Of a stretch of DNA of 64,000 nt, positions 12,298 through 21,968 are shown one piece after another (within the stretch, counting starts at the first letter, position 1; each line of letters opens with the position of its first letter). The notes below the pieces were generated by a model. The model had not been told where the DNA came from and did not search any database. It saw only the letters and a list, made by a program, of their open reading frames with translations. Source of the stretch: Niebla homalea (Eukaryota > Ascomycota > Lecanoromycetes > Lecanorales > Ramalinaceae); NCBI GenBank assembly GCA_019925105.1, contig JAHGAU010000014.1, positions 620,001 to 684,000 on the forward strand. Direction: 5' to 3'. The position numbers were made by a program, and so were the translations under genes.

Positions 12298-13749
12298 ATG
12301 GAAGAGTCAACGCAGTCTAAGATACAGCATCAAAATGGCTCGCGCCGTCGTAGTATGCTGCCTCATCCGGCGACGAAGTCTACATCACAATGCCCAGCTA
12401 TCCTTAAATCAACGCGCAAGATCACACTGCCACACGTCCAGGATGTAAATGAAAGCAAACAGAAATGGATCTCGCCAATGCGACCAGACTCACGGAATGT
12501 TTCGGCCACTGGCAAATCCATGCTGCCGCCTCCCCTACCTCCACTACCTCGACTTCGTCCCACCCTTGATACTTCAAAAAACTCGAAGCCGTTGGGCGGA
12601 CCATCGCTATCCGGCACGTCCCAGGCACCCAAAGTCACCGCAGAGGGTACTCGGAGACTGTCTTCAGTTTCAAAGCCGTCCCATGCTCGGACCAGCTCTG
12701 CCGCGAGCGCCGCGTCTCTAAACACCAAAGGCTTTGCACACACCCGTTCAATGAGCCACCAAGTCCCCTCCACTACACCAACAACCTCGATGGCAGCAGG
12801 AACACGACCCTCCTCGAGGGATCCCCCACCGTCCAGCAATACCCGCCGAGCATCTACCGTCGCGCCCCCAAAACCATCTTTCAGCACCCTCCAAACCCAC
12901 TACAGCCCGCGCAAAAACCCGACCTCCCGCCTCCCCCTCCCCCTCGTCCCCAACAAAGCCAGACGCCCAACCACCATCACCACCAACACCACCACCACAT
13001 CCTCCTCCGACGACAACGACCCTTCCATCACTCAGTCCTCCCCCCCGGCTTCACAACCCTCCCAACAACAACTAGTCACGGAACTCACACGCCTCCACCT
13101 CCTCCACTCCTCCGCCCTCCCCACCCTGCACGCCTGGCGATCCTCGGCCCGCACCCACTTCCACGGCTGGTTCACCGACCTCGCCGCCCGCCACGCCGAA
13201 CTCCGCGACATCGCGCAGCAGCAGCAGGGGCTCCTCAACGCGCACGCCCTGGGCGCGTGGGGGGCGGGTCTGTGCGGGTCAGTTGTCGGGGAGAGGGTGG
13301 AGCGGTTGAGTCGGAATGGGGGGGAGGTGATGATGATGGTGCAGGAGGAGGAGGGGGGGAAGTACAGCAGGGTTGTGGCGGTGTGGGAAGTCTGGTTTGA
13401 ACGGGTTGAGAGGGTGAGGGAGCGGAGGGCCCACCATTCTGGGGGGGGAAAGAGGGGAGGGGAGGTGGAGGTGATTGAGGGGATCGGCGATGGGTGGAAA
13501 GCTGAGGCGATGGTGTTGGAGAGGGAGCTGGGGTATTGTGCACGCGAATTCGAGGGGTTCGGGAATGTGACGGCGGGGAGTGGATTGGGTAGGTTGCTTG
13601 AAGCGTGGAGGGGTTTGGTGACGGGCTTGTTGGAGGAGCTGGATGTGCTGCAGTGGATCGAGGGGGAGGTGATGGTTGAGGAGGCAGGGTGGGTGGAGGG
13701 GAAGATTAGGGAGTTGGGGAACGGTTTGAATGGCGGGATTGAGCTGTGA
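12298..13749 (+). CDS. Basic, disordered fungal protein of unknown function
   Basis: An unspliced 483-aa frame. Residues 1-260 are rich in Ser, Pro, Thr, Arg and Lys, with a short FSTLQTHYSPRK motif near residue 195 that resembles a conserved linear motif in fungal proteins. Residues 265-480 are predicted by eye to be helical (TELTRLHLLHSS, LEAWRGLVTGLLEELDVLQW). The layout of a basic disordered N-terminus plus a helical C-terminus suggests a scaffold or cytoskeletal/spindle-associated protein, but I do not recognise the family. Codon use is odd: the first half is C-rich and the second half is extremely G-rich on the coding strand, switching near 13,250. The gene converges on the pseudogene on the other strand. 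Confidence 0.75.
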   Translation: MEESTQSKIQHQNGSRRRSMLPHPATKSTSQCPAILKSTRKITLPHVQDVNESKQKWISPMRPDSRNVSATGKSMLPPPLPPLPRLRPTLDTSKNSKPLGGPSLSGTSQAPKVTAEGTRRLSSVSKPSHARTSSAASAASLNTKGFAHTRSMSHQVPSTTPTTSMAAGTRPSSRDPPPSSNTRRASTVAPPKPSFSTLQTHYSPRKNPTSRLPLPLVPNKARRPTTITTNTTTTSSSDDNDPSITQSSPPASQPSQQQLVTELTRLHLLHSSALPTLHAWRSSARTHFHGWFTDLAARHAELRDIAQQQQGLLNAHALGAWGAGLCGSVVGERVERLSRNGGEVMMMVQEEEGGKYSRVVAVWEVWFERVERVRERRAHHSGGGKRGGEVEVIEGIGDGWKAEAMVLERELGYCAREFEGFGNVTAGSGLGRLLEAWRGLVTGLLEELDVLQWIEGEVMVEEAGWVEGKIRELGNGLNGGIEL

Positions 13750-13852
13750 GGAACCAGATCGCTCCGTTCAGTATAGTTAAATTCTGGCTTGACTGTTATA
13801 TTTTCCTCCATGCTGTATACTGCTTTGATCTACAGTACTTTACCCCCCCAGT

Positions 13853-14974
13853 TCAACCCCTTTCCCCCTCGCCACCTCCCCCAGAAAATGCACCAGATCC
13901 AACTTCCCATCCTCCTCCCCCCCCCTGGGCCATCATCTCCCTTACCAACTCCTCCGCCATCTTCCCCACCGTCAACCCAGATGTCTCCACAGTCCTCCAC
14001 ACCGTAGCATGATACTGCCCCGCCCTCTGCATCGCCAACCCTTCCCTCTGCGCCGCGCCCCGCCCCTCCTCGCCCTCTTCTCCCAGCCATCCGGATCCCG
14101 ATCCCAATGCCTCATCAACCTCTCCCGCATCACCTGCTACTCCGGCGGGGGGTACCTGATCCCCTCGAACCTCCCCGTCCGATCCACGATCCCGCCCGGA
14201 TTGAACAATTCACCGCACTCACCGCCGTGCCCATGCCGCCTCCTCCTCCTCTGGACAATCGACTTCGCCTGCTCGAGCGCCCTCAGCGGCCACACAGATC
14301 AACTCGCTCAGCAGCGCGGTGCTCCACCCGCCCCCGGCCCCCGGACGGCGGGGGCACGGAGTGGATGGTGAAGACGCATTCGCGGATGGTCAGCTCGGAA
14401 CCGTGCCAGTCGCCGACACAAGCGCCGGAGATCGCTAGCCGCGACGATGAAGCGGCCGGTCTGGTGCTGCAGTTCGGGCGGTGGGAGGGATGTTTGTGGC
14501 CCCCTACCCCCCCCACCTTGGTCTTTGTCTTCGACTTCGTCATCCGAGGAGGAGTCCATGTTACCAGGCCCGCCATGCTTGATGCTCACGGGACAGTCCG
14601 TCGGGGTGGCTGCGGTCGTGGGTAAGAGGGCCCAGGTGATGGCTGAGGGCAGGGATTTGAGCGTCCAGAGGAGGGGCATGGATAGGGTGGTGACGTCGAT
14701 GGTCATCAGGATGAGCAGGTTGTCGGCGTGGAAGACCTTTCGGGCTTCGGCGCCGATCTGGCGGGAGGTGCGGAAGAGGGCGGTGGGGGCGGCCAGGACG
14801 GGGCGGGTGATGGTGATTGGAGGGATTGGAGCGGTAGGTGAGGGAGAAGAGCTGGGTGTAGATGGTGTTGCGGATTTCGGGGGGAAGGGCGGAGAATTTG
14901 GGGGGCGTGGGTGGCGGCATATCTGGGGAGGATGCTGGATTGCTGTGGTAGTCGAGTTTGATACATTTTGTCAT
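13853..14974 (-). pseudogene. 2EXR/F-box-like gene with several frame breaks
   Basis: Reading leftward from ATG 14974, the start encodes FSALPPEIRNTIYTQLFSL, the opening of a fungal 2EXR (F-box-like) domain. The family-like continuation, LFRTSRQIGAEARKVFHADN, lies in a different frame, with the break near 14830. A further part (SELTIRECVFTIHSVPPP) lies in the third frame, with a break at the C8 run 14507-14514. Another frame change is needed near 14,310-14,330 to reach a helical stretch (ALLSELICVAAEGA), and the last coding-like piece is at about 13,853-14,060 (GQYHATVWRTVETSG). None of the breaks has intron borders. It is either a decaying gene or an indel-prone assembly stretch in G/C homopolymers. 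Confidence 0.65.
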
Positions 14975-15802
14975 GGTGATGTTGGAGTATAACTGTAAGG
15001 TGGTCGAAGAGTTGTGAATAGATATCGAAGCTAAGGCAGGCTAAATGGATTCACAGGTGAATGCAGGAAAGAGACTCGAGTGTGACGAGAAGTCCTCAAA
15101 CTTCAGGAGAATACTGTGTAGTATAATTGTGTCATTCAGGTGTTGCATCTAGAAATTTGTGTCACTGTCATGGTTGAGTTCAATTCTATCCCTGGCTCTG
15201 TAATATGCAATCGTATCAACGAATAACAATCGCGTTGAGCAGAAGGCTGAATTGATCTTGCGTACTGGTGTGGCCATCATAAGCCTACTTCTTATCGGTA
15301 GAAGTAACAACGCAAATGGTGCGTGGAATTAAACATTACCAGTCGAGCACATGCATGATCCATTTCCTGTCTCTCTTCCGAGATCACAACTTATTGACGA
15401 CCATATTCAATGCTTTGCAACACAATTATCTCTTTACACTTAGAAATTGCAAAGCCTTGATCAAATTCCAAAATGTAGACAGACAGTGACTGTGAGCAAT
15501 GAAACCATTTGGTGAAGATAATGGGAATGAAGGGATTGCACGCAACAGAGCGAAATTTGGCGATGAGTTTCCTGACAGCAGCTTAGTTGCCGAAGCCTTG
15601 AATCTTTGACAAGATTGGGGCGTATGGACAGGCTCAGAACAAGAATTCTTTCGCATTGATAATCAGACTGTCAACATTTGAATGGGCCTTTGACAATAAC
15701 AAGTACACGAACACTCGCCGTTGAGTAAGCACAAAGGTCTTTTGACAGCCAGCGGATGCTGTGGACAGGCGGAATAGCAGTATAAGGAAGCAGAGTCGTA
15801 GC
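14975..15802. other. Intergenic
   Basis: About 830 bp upstream of the 2EXR-like pseudogene. AT content is moderate. I see no ORF, RNA gene or repeat that I can support. Confidence 0.5.
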
Positions 15803-16213
15803 ATGAAAAAGCCTACCTCAACCCTCGTACACCAACTCATTCCTTCAAAAGCAAAGATTCCAACATCTGAGTTTTCAACCCCGAGGTTTGTCACCGAATA
15901 CCACTCTGACATCTGCCTCTATCGCCACCTGCTCTTACACAATCCCCGCTCCGAAATGGATCACATTGAGATCCGCATTCGGACGCAGTGCCAGGTCGAG
16001 AAGAACAAGGTGCTTGCGGAAATACGAGCGAGTCACTGGCACCAGATTCGTTTCCACCAAGTCTGCCGAGACTTGGACGCTCAGATGCAGGCTGACTTGA
16101 GACAGGCAAGAGACAAACATGACAACCGACGACAAAAAGGCCAAGGGTATCCATCCATCAACCTGCTCCGTTTGGCTCCTTCAGAGGGCGAAACACCAAG
16201 GGGAAGCAGTTGA
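15803..16213 (+). CDS. Doubtful small hypothetical protein
   Basis: An ATG-started frame of 136 aa that is basic and rich in Gln, Arg and His. Its middle (residues about 52-110) could form a charged helix (VEKNKVLAEIRASHWHQIRF). No domain, signal or membrane segment was recognised, and splicing could not be judged. It may be a random open frame. A second start, MDHIEIRIR at 15957, is equally possible. Confidence 0.25.
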   Translation: MKKPTSTLVHQLIPSKAKIPTSEFSTPRFVTEYHSDICLYRHLLLHNPRSEMDHIEIRIRTQCQVEKNKVLAEIRASHWHQIRFHQVCRDLDAQMQADLRQARDKHDNRRQKGQGYPSINLLRLAPSEGETPRGSS

Positions 16214-17506
16214 TGACGAATGCTGCAGAGTGTGGAAGGAGGTCGATGTTAGGCGCAAAACCTGCAAATGCTGGATGCCGGTTGATAAGGGTTTTCTGCT
16301 ATGATTAGAAGAATGAATGACATGGAACAATGGATTGATAAAGCTGAAACCTTTTGAAGTTGAACCTGTCTCGGACTTGCAACCCAATCTGGAGATGTTT
16401 TGGAATTGCCTCACGCGAAGCTTCTTGCCAGTCTGAGAAGTTCGGATCATCATTGTGTCGTCCAGTGGTAACACCGTGCAAAGTATCGCTTGTGTGATGT
16501 AAAAGGATGACGAGTAATTAATGATGCGCCGTGAAGCCTTACATCCCATCGAGGTGTTCTGCACTCACACTGATTGGTTGGAATTTCCTGCTCTCTTTGG
16601 ATACGTATTAGGAAGCCGCTAAGGCAGGACTTCGGTTTCCCACGTGGAAGCCTAAACTTAACCTTTGGTCTGAGAGCATGGCAGGCATGGCCGCATGGGT
16701 AACCTAGACCGACCGCTGCGGCGCTGCCACAGTGCCACCCACAAAGGGGCGGCATGTCGCATGCCCTCGAATCCTTTCTCTTCTTCGGGTCATTTTTGCA
16801 TTGTTTGCAGGCATGGCCCCACGCGCGCAGTCTTTGTCAGCCTCTTTGCCCTCTCATCGATCTGACATGAGTGACATCCCATTCTTATGTGTGTTGCTTT
16901 TGCATCCAAGGATAAAAGGGAAGACCATTTGTTCTGTTGCAACCTTGCAACACACAGACCCACTCAACTGAGATAAAGGTACCACAGGAAGCCTTCCCGG
17001 CATGTAAAGTAAAACAAATTGGTCTGATATATAATATATAGTTAGACAGTAGTCTCAGAGATGGTCCATCATTATTCATTCCTGATTTCCTGCAGGTTAT
17101 TAGTGACCCCCAATCGGCGACGTGCGGCGCATGCAAAGATCTCGCCCCCCAGTGGCCAGCTATTTCTCTTCTCCCCCTCGCCCTGGCTCCATTCAAGCAC
17201 CGTCTTCTTTTCTCTCTCATTCGCACTCTAACGCTATCCTCTTCAGCTTTTTGGAACACTCTTAGATTTTAAATTTATCGACTACAGCTACCAAGTTCTG
17301 GCAACTAGGAGAGCCTTTGGCCCTTTGCAAAACGAAAGGCCGACCCATAAGTGCAAAGATCATCCTCAAACGTCATTGATCGGCACCACGTTTCATCCTG
17401 ACTTGACGCACTTATTAATCATCGTCAACAAAGGGGCTTCCGAGTTTCACACACACTCCTGTCAGACTCAACTTTGCAACAGATCAATCTCTCTCGGCAG
17501 TGCAAA
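16214..17506. other. Intergenic
   Basis: About 1.3 kb. C/T-rich segments near 17,150-17,260 look like promoter or leader for the gene at 17507. No gene, RNA or repeat was identified. Confidence 0.5.
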
Positions 17507-18009
17507 ATGGGTCGTTCAATCGATCAGGAATCCGCGAGGCCTATCATGGCCCCGAGTGTATGTGCCTTGTCTCTTTCTCCAACTTCTGACGCACAGAAAG
17601 CCTGGCGTTGCGTACTTTTACACCACAGCGCTTAGGATCCGGGTGTGCTGACCAAATCCTACAGGTCGCCTCCAAACGCACTTCGAAACGCTTTTCAAGC
17701 TTCAGTGCCTCATCTATTGCGGCTTCTGACACCACCACAAGAACCACGGGCACCACAGCCACCAGCGATTCACGTGTAGCAGAGATCAAAGAATGGACCC
17801 AAGGCTTGGACCGGCTGGAGCAAAAACGTTTACAGCAACAGAGATATGCGCCAACACAAGAGAAGACAGATAGCTTGAGTAAGCTCGCACTAGGAGCCAA
17901 GGTCGAACGTGCCTTGGGGCGAAGGATGACGGATCAAGATGCCACGATGAGACTCAAGCCTTTGAGTGAGAAGGGAGAGGTGGAGAGATCAGCTTCCACC
18001 GCCGTATGA
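17507..18009 (+). CDS. Small conserved fungal protein, unknown function
   Basis: Two exons, 17507-17557 and 17665-18009, encode 131 aa. The 107-nt intron is phase 0, with a GTATGT donor and branch CTGAC. The N-terminus is MGRSIDQESARP, followed by a Ser/Thr-rich segment. A conserved-looking helical C-terminal half carries EWTQGLDRLEQKRL and LALGAKVERALGRRM. I recall short fungal hypothetical proteins ending with this LGxKVERALGRRM motif, but no role. There is no signal peptide or membrane segment, so it is probably cytosolic or nuclear. Confidence 0.75.
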
Positions 18010-19169
18010 GAGCATGTCCGTGTGTCACAATCCACAGGCTGTGTAAACACAGTCAGGAGAAGGTATACCATGACTTACCCGTTGAGTTGTTTGACATGGG
18101 GCCAAGGGTAGCGCGAGGAGTTTTTCACCTGGAGCTCGTGAGATTTGCAGACTGCTTCCATTGGTGCAGATATTGGAATACCCAATGTGCCGGAGTAGAT
18201 GGGAGCCTTGGACTTGTACCAATAGCATGAGGCTTTAGACGGAGTGCAAGTGCCGTTCGTAGCATAAATTGGCTTAGGAAACCACATCGTCATATTCAAG
18301 ATGACTGCGCACCGCAGCTTGATTGACGCTTTTCCACCACACTTGAACATCGACGGGACTTGATCTGTTGACCGTGCTGGCGTAGGAACGCAATGTCTCC
18401 AACACCACGCACGCTTGTCTGGCTGAAGACCTCTCCTTGTGGAATAGACATACTATAACAAGAAAACTTCTTGAAGAGGCAAGTCCATTACTAACTAATT
18501 GCTATCAACCGGCATTGCTGAAAATGCTTTTTGGCGCATCACTCGAGGCGTTCCCTAGTGCGGGGCTTGGCGGGAATTCTCTCCAGCCTTTTCCCTCCAG
18601 ACCTATGAAATTTAAGCCAAACACATTTCGCCTGCTATCCATCATCAAATCACATACTCTTCCAATCCCCTCTCTGTGCAACCGCGTTGTACCCTCTAAT
18701 TCAATAATTATACCCGTACAAGTACAGGATTCTTCAACATCAGATAGCGTCCTGTCACTCCTATAGCACTCCTCATCGCAGCTGCATCAACCTCAATTAA
18801 ACTACCTGCCTTTCCCCAGTCCTCTCCACCTTGACAATTTGATACTCCCTTCACGAAGTCTACGGGTCCCACGCTCCTTTCGTCTCAAGTCATTCAGCAA
18901 GGCGTCTAGCACGGGAGGATTTCACTTCCGGAGGATCTCGTTATACTGCCCATTTGCCTATTCGGTAACTTACCTAACCCGAGCATATTGCATCACCGCT
19001 CACTCCCTCACTCGCTCACTCATCACGGCTCTAGGTTTTGTACAAACACAGTCATTGCACATTGCTTTACTAGCTTGGGCATTGCATTGGATCGATATCC
19101 CGTACTTCGACTTTCACCTCAAGCCTAATCTCTGAAGATTTTTGTAAAACAACCGACTGCTTCACCATC
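18010..19169. other. Intergenic
   Basis: About 1.16 kb, presumably the promoter and long C/T-rich leader of the NTF2/RRM gene (18,600-19,140 is strongly pyrimidine-rich). Nothing else could be supported. Confidence 0.5.
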
Positions 19170-21053
19170 ATGGCTGCTCCAGCTGGTGACAACCCTGTTA
19201 ATGGCAATTACGCTACATCCCAGGCTCACGCCCATCCCGACTCCTATAGAGCAGGCCAGGTGGCAGACCCTGCGCAAAGCAATGCTTTTGGCGAGCAGAA
19301 CCATGCTGCTGCTCCCCCAACGGTGGCCACAACAGAAGAAGAAAAGCCAATCGGTAAGGAGATGATTGGCTGGTATTTTGTTGAGCAATACTACAATACC
19401 ATGAGCAAGGAGCCTCACAAACTTTACGTGAGCTAGATATCATTTGTGGGCATTCCCTTCGAGCGCTTGCTAATATCTTTGCTAGCTCTATTACACCAAG
19501 AAGTCCCAGCTTGTTGCTGGAGATGAGGCCGAGAAGGTTAACGTCGCCGTTGGTCAGCGTGTATGTACAACCTTCTTCCACTATTCTCGGCCAGGACTTG
19601 AAGCAACTATTGCCTAGATTACGTTGACTGACATACATGCAGGCCATCTCTGAGCGTATCAAACAGCTTGACAAACAAGACTGCAAGGTGCGGGTGTCCA
19701 ATGTTGATTCCCAGGAATCAGCCAAAGAGATCCTTGTTCAGGTCATTGGTGAGATGTCCAACCGTGCCGCGCCACACCGAAAATTCGTGCAGACATTTGT
19801 TCTAGCCGAGCAGCCTACCGGTTACTACGTGCTGAACGACATCTTCCGATACATCCTCGAAGAGGAAGAGGAAGAGGAGCCCGTTGCGGATGTTGAAGCC
19901 GAACAGCCAACGGCTCCTGCTCAGACTGAGGAGGTTCCTGCCACCTTGACCAGTTCAAACGATCCTGTGCAGCAGCAACACGACGCCGAAACTGTGGATC
20001 GAAAGCTCGAGCAAAACGTATTGAGCAAACCAGAAGAAGATGCTCCTGCGTCTGTCGCATCAACGAATGGCGTCACTGCCCCGGAAACACCCGTTGTGAA
20101 GCAAGCCGACGATGCTCCTGCAGCAGCTGTCAGAGAGTCTGCTGATCCGGTCGAAGAAGAGGCCACCGCGTCGACCGCTACGGAAGACATAGTGCAAGCC
20201 GAGAAGCCACGTGATCCCGATCCAACACCTATCGCCTCTCCACCGAAGCCTGCCAAAGCTACGCCTGTCGAGAAACCTGCTGCAGCAATCCCGAAGCCTG
20301 CCGCAATCAAGACTTGGGCAAATCTCGTTGCCTCTAAAGGTACTCCCACTAACGCAGGCCCTGCTGCTGCTGCCACCAATGCAAAGGGGTCTGCGCCTTC
20401 ACCCGCACCACTCAAGCCCAAGACAGGGAACGCTTCCCCCGAGAAAGTGACTGCTCCATCTTCCTCTGGCAATGAGGAGGCGCCTTCGAAGCCACAGCAA
20501 AACGGTAACAGCGGCTGGCAGATGGCTGGAGCCGACAGTAAGCAGCGGCAGGGCCGTCAACATTCTCAATCCAACTCGAGTAATCAAGACAATGTCTATG
20601 GATACGTGAAAAACGTCACCGAAAAGGTAGACGCTCACATTCTGAGGCAGACGTTGGAAAAGTTTGGACCGCTCTCTTACTTCGATGTCAGCCGTCAGAA
20701 GGTACGTGTACTGCTGGAATCTAAAGTATTACGCTAACACTTCGAAGAACTGCGCTTTTGTAGAATTTGTGACCGCGGCTGCGTACAATGCTTGTGTTGG
20801 CGCCAACCCTCACAACATTGGTGGCGAGCAAGTCTTTGTGGAGGAACGTCGTCCGCGTTCGACAGCATACGGTGGCAATTTCAACAATCGAGGAGGAATG
20901 CGTGGCAACCGTCTTGGTCCCAACGATCGTCCTGGCAGCCAAGGTCGTGGTGGCTTCAAGGGCGATCCAGGACGCGGTGGAGCTTACGGTCCGCGCGGTC
21001 GTGGCGGTGCAATGACACCAAGAGGTCGGGGTGGCCAGCCACAGGCCGCTTGA
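19170..21053 (+). CDS. NTF2-domain and RRM protein (G3BP/Nxt3/Bre5-like)
   Basis: Four exons, 19170-19427, 19486-19560, 19643-20701 and 20748-21053, all phase 0, encode 565 aa. An NTF2-like domain begins at about residue 60 (EMIGWYFVEQYYNTM, LYYTKKSQLVAGDE, FVQTFVLAEQPTGYYVLNDIF). A long acidic then Pro/Ala/Lys-rich linker follows. An RRM starts near residue 445 (NVYGYVKNVTEKVDAHILR, NCAFVEFVTAAAYNACV), and an RGG-rich tail ends the protein. This order is diagnostic of the G3BP family, including fission yeast Nxt3 and budding yeast Bre5, which are cofactors of a Ubp3-type deubiquitinase and act in stress-granule RNA binding. The last intron splits the RRM just before its RNP1 strand. Confidence 0.93.
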
Positions 21054-21968
21054 TGTCCACATACAGGTGCAGCGTCTGACTCTGGGGGGTGGGCTGGACT
21101 GTTCGCACCTCCATACTGGACGAAACAATCCGCACCCTCGTACTACCGGATGATCCCCATCACCCTCAAGGTCGAAGGCGGATGATCTGATCGCCCACCT
21201 CGGAACACTTCCCTTGCATGACTCACTCTTTTCTTCACCATGGCGAAACGAAAAAGTAAGTTCACTTCGACAGTCAATCTGCTTTATCTAGGGTGTCAGA
21301 CCCTCGCATAGCGAAAGCGACTCGGACGGCCTACAACATGACTCGAACCTAAGGTACTTACTCCTGCATTATTATACAACCAACCCGCTTCTTTTCACCT
21401 CTATTCCAGCTGCTTCCAGCATTCTGACGACCGTTTCGAGACCTATATTGTTTTGCTACAGTGGGCCAAGACGGATAAGAAATGGGACGGGATCCGCGGT
21501 GAGCAAGGCAATGGCATTTGCTCTTCGATTGGCGGTCGGCAAACCTCAGTGGACATGTTCTATCTGTACATACTTGGTTAGATTCGTCTTACAGTGCGGT
21601 CTCTTGTTTGGGGGTTGGTCCGATACTCCGTGCTATGTGGTTGGTCGCTTGATTAGATGACACTAAACAATGCATGCTGATTAAGGCACTGTGCCCATGT
21701 ACCTTTTCAACCAGTTGTCAATGTACATCACATGAGTTTCTCATGAGCTCGACCTTCCTGAGGAAGTACATTGAGACTGCTCTGCGGGCCTCGTAGCCTT
21801 TTGCGATATCTCTCAAGCTTGACTTAGCCCCGTATCGATAAGGGTGGGGCTTTCCTTGCGGGGAGAGGCAACCAAAATACTGACAACGTCACGCACGACT
21901 CTTGCTTCTCGAAGTTCTTGTCCCCTTGGCCACGACTTAGATGTGATTTTCCTCCCCTGATTGGCGCC
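21054..21968. other. Intergenic, with a weak small-gene candidate
   Basis: An ATG in strong context (caccATGgcg, 21240) is followed after five codons by a GTAAGT donor. Splicing to the acceptor at 21409 would give an 88-aa frame ending at 21660. The predicted protein has no recognisable feature, and no other splice choice does better. The rest holds nothing I can support. Confidence 0.35.

Noticed and set aside
13032..13811. A 259-codon minus-strand frame rich in Pro/Ser/Thr
   Set aside because: It is antisense to the 483-aa gene and arises from its skewed G-rich coding strand. No ATG-linked domain is visible.
14107..14992. Two plus-strand frames of 172 and 181 codons
   Set aside because: They are antisense to the 2EXR-like pseudogene, whose minus strand carries the recognisable motifs.
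19921..20472. Long minus-strand frame of 183 codons, Ala/Ser/Gly-rich
   Set aside because: Antisense shadow of the Pro/Ala/Lys-rich linker of the G3BP-like gene.
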